Shown here: positions 6,432-7,090 of the stretch, piece after piece
Numbering within the stretch: position 1 is the stretch's first letter
Layout: the number at the start of each line of letters is the position of its first letter
Assembly (NCBI GenBank): GCA_946633495.1
Contig: CAMPAX010000123.1
Coordinates: 1 to 7,090, forward strand
Length of the DNA stretch: 7,090 nt
Source: an uncultured Lachnospiraceae bacterium
GTDB lineage: Bacteria; Bacillota; Clostridia; Lachnospirales; Lachnospiraceae
Direction of reading: 5' to 3'
Notes under the pieces: generated by a model
Told to the model about the DNA's origin: nothing
The model's database searches: none
The model's input: only the letters and a program-made list of their open reading frames with translations
Program-made: the position numbers and the translations under genes

Positions 6432-6571
6432 GGGCGTGTTGACAGAAGAAACCGTAGTATGCGGGGTGTTAGGGCACGGTAACCACAGGCGCCGCGAGTT
6501 AAATACCTCCGGCATTATAGTATCAGAAGGTGCAGCTTCCATCCGGAGACAGAATCAGGAGAGGGAAAAAC

Positions 6572-7090
6572 ATGAGATTAATCTTTGTAAGGCATGGAGA
6601 GCCGGATTATAAGAATGACTGCCTGACGGAGAATGGAATCCTGCAGGCAAAGGCAACGGCAAAGCGATTGAAGCAGGAAAAGATCAGTGCTGTCTATGCT
6701 TCTCCCATGGGACGAGCTATGCAGACAGCGTCCTTTACGGCCGGGCAGCAGGGACTTGAAGTAACACAGCTTCCCTTCATGCACGAGATCGACTGGGGGA
6801 CCTCCTCTGCAGCAGCAGAAGAAGGAAGAGAAGTTCCATATGACGGCCATCCCTGGACGCTGGCATGTAAGCTGCTGACGGAAGAACCGGAGTATATCGG
6901 AAGCGATGCATGGAGAGAGCACCCTTATTTCAGGGACAATCGGCTTCTGGCGGAATATCAGAAGGTGTCCGCCGGATTGGATGCTTTCCTGGCTGAACAT
7001 GGGCTGGAACGAAGGGGCAGAGAATATATATGCAGCAGGTTTGGGAATCCGGAAGATCCCTTTGATGAGAACATTGCGTTGTTCGCACAT
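6572..7090 (+). CDS. Histidine phosphatase family protein (phosphoglycerate-mutase-like), 3' end outside window
   Basis: This reading frame is open from 6572 to the last base, giving 173 residues without a stop, so the gene is cut by the window edge. The N-terminus MRLIFVRHGEPDY carries the RHG signature with nucleophilic His8. SPMGRAMQTA (44-53) supplies the conserved phosphate-binding Arg48. Glu72, in HEIDWG (71-76), fits the acid/base position. The last visible residues, ENIALFAH, match the usual site of the second active-site histidine, normally followed by Gly-Gly, so His173 is probably catalytic. Family members act on small phosphomonoesters such as sugar phosphates or phosphorylated cofactor intermediates; the substrate is not deducible. 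AGGAG (6557-6561) lies 10 nt before the ATG. The 140-bp gap after the kinase (6432-6571) has no clear terminator and only weak promoter-like sequence, so it is unclear whether the gene has its own transcript. I see no functional link to the cassette. Confidence 0.9.
   Translation, partial: MRLIFVRHGEPDYKNDCLTENGILQAKATAKRLKQEKISAVYASPMGRAMQTASFTAGQQGLEVTQLPFMHEIDWGTSSAAAEEGREVPYDGHPWTLACKLLTEEPEYIGSDAWREHPYFRDNRLLAEYQKVSAGLDAFLAEHGLERRGREYICSRFGNPEDPFDENIALFAH

Noticed and set aside
6439..6444. TTGACA after the kinase gene as a phosphatase promoter
   Set aside because: No acceptable -10 lies 16-18 bp downstream. The TATAGT at 6516-6521 is too far away and has no -35 of its own.
6436..6612. 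Small plus-strand open frame with GTG/TTG start between the kinase and phosphatase genes
   Set aside because: It needs a non-ATG start with a poorly spaced AGGGG, overlaps the start of the phosphatase gene in another frame, and its residues look non-coding.

Overview
The window looks like chromosomal DNA from a moderate-GC Firmicute of the class Clostridia, perhaps a Lachnospiraceae-type gut anaerobe. I infer this from strong AGGAGG-type ribosome binding sites, sigma-A-like promoter hexamers, and the style of the ABC transporter / two-component cassette. No 16S or other phylogenetic marker is present, so the lineage is an inference. There is no rRNA, tRNA, CRISPR array, integrase or transposase.

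Layout. Positions 1-59 hold no firm feature. A classical short-chain dehydrogenase/reductase (SDR) lies on the minus strand (833 back to 60). A 259-bp divergent intergenic region (834-1092) carries two clear hairpin-forming inverted repeats (861-892 and 902-930) and overlapping candidate -10 elements. On the plus strand follows a four-gene cassette: an eight-TM duplicated FtsX-type ABC permease (1093-3465), its ATPase (3596-4360), an OmpR-family response regulator (4476-5207) and a membrane histidine kinase (5211-6431). An 81-bp palindromic repeat (3471-3551) sits between permease and ATPase. A good sigma-A-like promoter (4383-4412) sits between the transporter pair and the regulator pair. A 140-bp gap (6432-6571) without a convincing terminator precedes a histidine-phosphatase (phosphoglycerate-mutase-like) gene that starts at 6572 and runs off the window end, exactly at its presumed second catalytic histidine.

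How the genes work together. The permease and ATPase form a MacB/FtsX-type (type VII) ABC system. One polypeptide carries both permease halves, so the likely complex is one permease with an ATPase homodimer. Such systems use ATP hydrolysis to drive movements of extracytoplasmic domains (mechanotransmission), and in Firmicutes they often act in antimicrobial-peptide or cell-envelope stress. The adjacent kinase and regulator are the obvious candidates for controlling the transporter, but no regulator binding site could be identified. The arrangement resembles Bce/Vra peptide-resistance modules but differs visibly. The permease is two repeats of 1 TM + extracytoplasmic domain + 3 TM, not the BceB 10-TM layout. 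The kinase has a real extracytoplasmic loop of about 73 residues, unlike the loop-less Bce-type sensors. The SDR and the phosphatase have no evident functional link to the cassette.

I see no wholly new system. The most unusual points are the intra-operon palindromic repeat with competing folds, the Gly/charged insertion in the response-regulator DNA-binding domain, and the paired hairpins in the divergent promoter region.
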